This document shows, in pieces, positions 61,856-64,000 of a stretch of 64,000 bases of DNA. The stretch is taken from positions 186,001-250,000 of the forward strand of contig NZ_JBFCVL010000005.1 in assembly GCF_040712075.1 (NCBI RefSeq), read 5' to 3'. Made by a program: the position numbers and the translations under genes. Each line of letters starts with the position of its first letter. The stretch's first letter is position 1. Below the pieces are notes generated by a model. The model was not told where the DNA came from. It did no database searches and worked only from the letters and a program-made list of their open reading frames with translations. Source of the stretch: Fodinicurvata sp. EGI_FJ10296. Its GTDB lineage: Bacteria; Pseudomonadota; Alphaproteobacteria; DSM-16000; Inquilinaceae.

Positions 61856-63640
61856 ATGGCAGCCTATTCGGCGCCAATCGCCGAGATGCGATTCATTCTT
61901 TCGTCGATCGTCGGCCTCGACACGTTGAATACCCTGCCCGGCTATGAAGACGCGACGGCCGATCTTGTCGATGCCATCCTTGAGGAGGCCGCGAAGCTCG
62001 CCGATCAGGTCATTGCGCCGCTGAATGCGATCGGCGACAGGCACGGCGCCACCTTGAACGGCAATACAGTGTCCATGCCGCCCGGTTTCGCCGAAGCCTA
62101 TGCGCAGTACCGGGACGGAGGATGGAATGCCATCCCGTTCAACCCGGAGTTTGGCGGCCAGGGCCTGCCATGGGCGGTCGCAACCGCCGTCCAGGAGATG
62201 TGGCATTCCGCCAATATGGCGTTCGGTCTGTGTCCTACGCTTAATCAAGGCGCGGTCGAGGCGCTCGACACCCACGGCACTGCCGAACAAAAAACCCTCT
62301 ACCTGCCAAAGCTGATCGCCGGCACCTGGACCGGCACGATGAACCTGACGGAACCGCAAGCCGGCACTGATCTCGGGGCCGTGCGATGCCGTGCAGAGCG
62401 TCTCGGCAATGGCAGCTTTGGCATAACCGGACAGAAGATCTTCATCACCTATGGCGACCACGACCTCGCCGAAAACATTATCCACCTGGTCTTGGCGCGA
62501 GTTCCCGGCGCACCCGCAGGTGTGAAGGGCATCAGCCTTTTCCTGGTGCCAAAGTTCCTTCCCGACGACCGGGGTGAGCCCGGACTGCGCAATGACGCCC
62601 ACTGCGTCGGCATCGAGCACAAGCTGGGGATTCATGCATCGCCCACCTGTGTAATGTCCTATGGCGACAACGGTGATGGAGGCGCAGTCGGTTTTCTGAT
62701 CGGCGAAGAGAATCGCGGACTGGAATACATGTTCACGATGATGAACAACGCCCGGCTTGCCGTCGGTCTTCAGGGAGTTGCCATCGCTGAACGCGCCCGG
62801 CAGCAGGCACTGGCGCATGCACGCGATCGGGTGCAGGGCCGGCCGATCGGGGGGGATCAGGGACATGGAAGCGGCGCGCCCGCGATTGTCGAGCATCCGG
62901 ATGTGCGTCGAATGTTGCTCGATATGCGGTCCAGAACCGACATGGCCCGTACCCTCGCCTATTACGTTGCGGCCCGGCTGGATGTGGCGAAAAAACACCC
63001 TGACGCCGGCCAGCGGGACAGCGCCCAGAAGCGGGTCGATCTGCTGATTCCGGTCGTGAAAGCCTATGCGACGGATCTGGGCGTCGACGTTGCGTCCATG
63101 GGTATCCAGGTCCACGGCGGCATGGGCTATATCGAGGAAACGGGCGCCGCACAGCATCTGCGCGACGCCCGCATTGCGCCGATCTACGAGGGCACGAACG
63201 GTATCCAGGCCAATGACCTGGTTTTCAGGAAAACCGCCCGCGACGGCGGCGGCGCCATGACGGCGTATATCGCCGACATCCGGGACGTTGCAGCCAATGC
63301 AGCCCGGATCGGTGGCCCGGTCTGCGGCGCCGTCGCCGAACACCTGAACGCCGGCATCGATACGCTGGAACTGGCGACGAAATGGATCGTCGAGACGGCG
63401 TCTTCCGATCCGGCGCGCGCCGCCGCTGCGTCCTCGCGATTTCTGGAATGCGTCGGTCTGGTCGCTTGCGGTCACATGGCAGCGATGAGCGTGATCGCCG
63501 CGACCGATAATCCCGAGACTGCACCGCCCGACAAACAGGACCTCTGCCGGTATTTTGCCGAACAGTGGCTGTCACGGGCACCCGGCCTGTCGACTGCCAT
63601 CATGGCCATGGCCGATCTCCACGATTACGCGATCAACTGA
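61856..63640 (+). CDS. DmdC-like acyl-CoA dehydrogenase (594 aa)
   Basis: Long-form acyl-CoA dehydrogenase with an extra N-terminal and C-terminal domain, like 3-methylmercaptopropionyl-CoA dehydrogenase DmdC and related proteins. FAD-domain motifs include WTGTMNLTEPQAGTDLGAVR, GITGQKIFITYGDHDLAEN and IQVHGGMGYIEETGAAQHLR; the catalytic Glu lies in APIYEGTNGIQANDLVFRK. The ATG at 61856 follows GGGAGGATCCCA. DmdC acts in DMSP demethylation, but the family has many paralogues in marine alphaproteobacteria with fatty-acid or unknown acyl-CoA substrates, so DMSP use is not claimed. Confidence 0.88.
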   Translation: MAAYSAPIAEMRFILSSIVGLDTLNTLPGYEDATADLVDAILEEAAKLADQVIAPLNAIGDRHGATLNGNTVSMPPGFAEAYAQYRDGGWNAIPFNPEFGGQGLPWAVATAVQEMWHSANMAFGLCPTLNQGAVEALDTHGTAEQKTLYLPKLIAGTWTGTMNLTEPQAGTDLGAVRCRAERLGNGSFGITGQKIFITYGDHDLAENIIHLVLARVPGAPAGVKGISLFLVPKFLPDDRGEPGLRNDAHCVGIEHKLGIHASPTCVMSYGDNGDGGAVGFLIGEENRGLEYMFTMMNNARLAVGLQGVAIAERARQQALAHARDRVQGRPIGGDQGHGSGAPAIVEHPDVRRMLLDMRSRTDMARTLAYYVAARLDVAKKHPDAGQRDSAQKRVDLLIPVVKAYATDLGVDVASMGIQVHGGMGYIEETGAAQHLRDARIAPIYEGTNGIQANDLVFRKTARDGGGAMTAYIADIRDVAANAARIGGPVCGAVAEHLNAGIDTLELATKWIVETASSDPARAAAASSRFLECVGLVACGHMAAMSVIAATDNPETAPPDKQDLCRYFAEQWLSRAPGLSTAIMAMADLHDYAIN

Positions 63641-63940
63641 TTACCTGACCGGGTACTGCGTCCGGGACTCCGGGGTTGCGCCGTCGCCCGCTTCATAAGC
63701 CGACACAAGCGGGGCTGTGGGTTCCGGACCTGCAGCGCATCTCTTCGCACCAACGGCTCGTACCGGCGGCACAGGGAAGGAAGCTGTTGCCGCCAAAAAC
63801 GCGTAAAATTTTGCTCTTTTCAGCTGGAAGTAAAATCGGTAAGGTAGCAGGAGGAAACAGGTCGCCTGACGAATGGTAGATGGCACGGCAACAGCCGCAT
63901 GACCGATTGGCAGGAATTGGCAATAGCGCGGAGACGTCCG
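63641..63940 (+). other. 300-nt intergenic region before the last gene start
   Basis: No gene seen. The centre (about 63795-63855) is A/T-rich (AAAATTTTGCTCTTTTCAG and flanks), a likely promoter location for the gene starting at 63941. No clear terminator for the acyl-CoA dehydrogenase gene is visible. Confidence 0.45.
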
Positions 63941-64000
63941 ATGAAGCACGGTCCGACAGCCTATATGGTGTCATACGACGAGCTGGCGCGGCGTCTCGAA
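63941..64000 (+). CDS. Start of an unidentified gene (partial, cut by window end)
   Basis: ATG 63941 has GGAG 7 nt upstream and opens a frame still open at the window end. Only 20 codons are visible (MKHGPTAYMVSYDELARRL and one more). This is too short to recognise; the wording resembles the N-terminus of a small cytoplasmic or DNA-associated protein but no family is claimed. Confidence 0.5.
   Translation, partial: MKHGPTAYMVSYDELARRLE

Noticed and set aside
61349-63475. 708-codon minus-strand frame covering apbC end and the DmdC-like gene
   Set aside because: Both plus-strand genes are complete with conserved motifs; the antisense frame crosses their gap and has no ribosome site.
1-64000. 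Search for tRNA, rRNA, CRISPR, insertion sequences and phage genes
   Set aside because: No cloverleaf or rRNA-like segments, no spaced repeats, no transposase or integrase motifs were noticed in any gap.

Overview
The window comes from the chromosome of a GC-rich alphaproteobacterium, most likely a motile member of the Rhodospirillales or a near relative. The evidence is GcrA, CckA, FliX, CheL, DUF6468 and MotE-type proteins (all alphaproteobacterial), CtrA-like TTAA-N7-TTAA boxes in front of flagellar genes, and the linkage flhB-cckA-recA-alaS-gcrA. A nearly complete ectoine/5-hydroxyectoine catabolic locus suggests a saline or marine habitat, or access to compatible solutes. Gene density is high, and I saw no rRNA, tRNA, insertion sequence, prophage or CRISPR array.

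Layout. (1) 1-9285: divergent ectoine-use locus. Leftward: doeB deacetylase, an AsnC/Lrp regulator, doeC-type dehydrogenase and doeD-type aminotransferase (cut by the window edge). Rightward: the MocR-type regulator enuR, then eutB, eutC and doeA. Together these would take (hydroxy)ectoine through N-alpha-acetyl-diaminobutyrate and diaminobutyrate to aspartate semialdehyde and aspartate. eutA and the uptake system are not in the window. (2) 9358-15124: an AT-richer small membrane-protein gene, then a tightly coupled padR-adaptor-RND efflux operon behind a 17-bp palindrome. (3) 15078-27066: housekeeping and cell-envelope genes: CDP-alcohol phosphatidyltransferase, a 947-residue LysM protein, LOG-family hydrolase, pdxJ, icd, gcrA, alaS and recA.

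(4) 27232-53084: flagellar and chemotaxis region. Leftward: flgB-flgC-fliE, fliQ-fliR-flhB-cckA, and fliL-fliM-DUF6468-motE-cheY-cheZ followed by a 1349-residue TPR protein. Rightward: an flhB-like fragment gene, an unknown gene, fliO, fliP; flgF-flgG-flgA-flgH; flgI; and cheL-flgN. dksA and fliX lie between these on the minus strand. CtrA-like boxes precede fliQ, fliX and, more weakly, cheY. Sigma-54 promoters precede flgF and cheL. This matches the Caulobacter-type hierarchy: CckA to CtrA to early genes, then FliX/FlbD with sigma-54 to late rod and ring genes.

(5) 53121-64000: metabolic genes: isovaleryl-CoA dehydrogenase, a PaaI-like thioesterase, malic enzyme, mobA, NAD kinase, class II photolyase, an Mrp-type Fe-S carrier and a DmdC-like acyl-CoA dehydrogenase. 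The window ends in the first codons of another gene.

Most of the window is well-known biology. The best candidates for something new are the giant secreted TPR protein at the end of the chemotaxis operon, the unknown gene between the flhB-like fragment and fliO, the AT-rich tail-anchored protein beside the ectoine locus, and the placement of cckA under a likely CtrA-controlled flagellar promoter.
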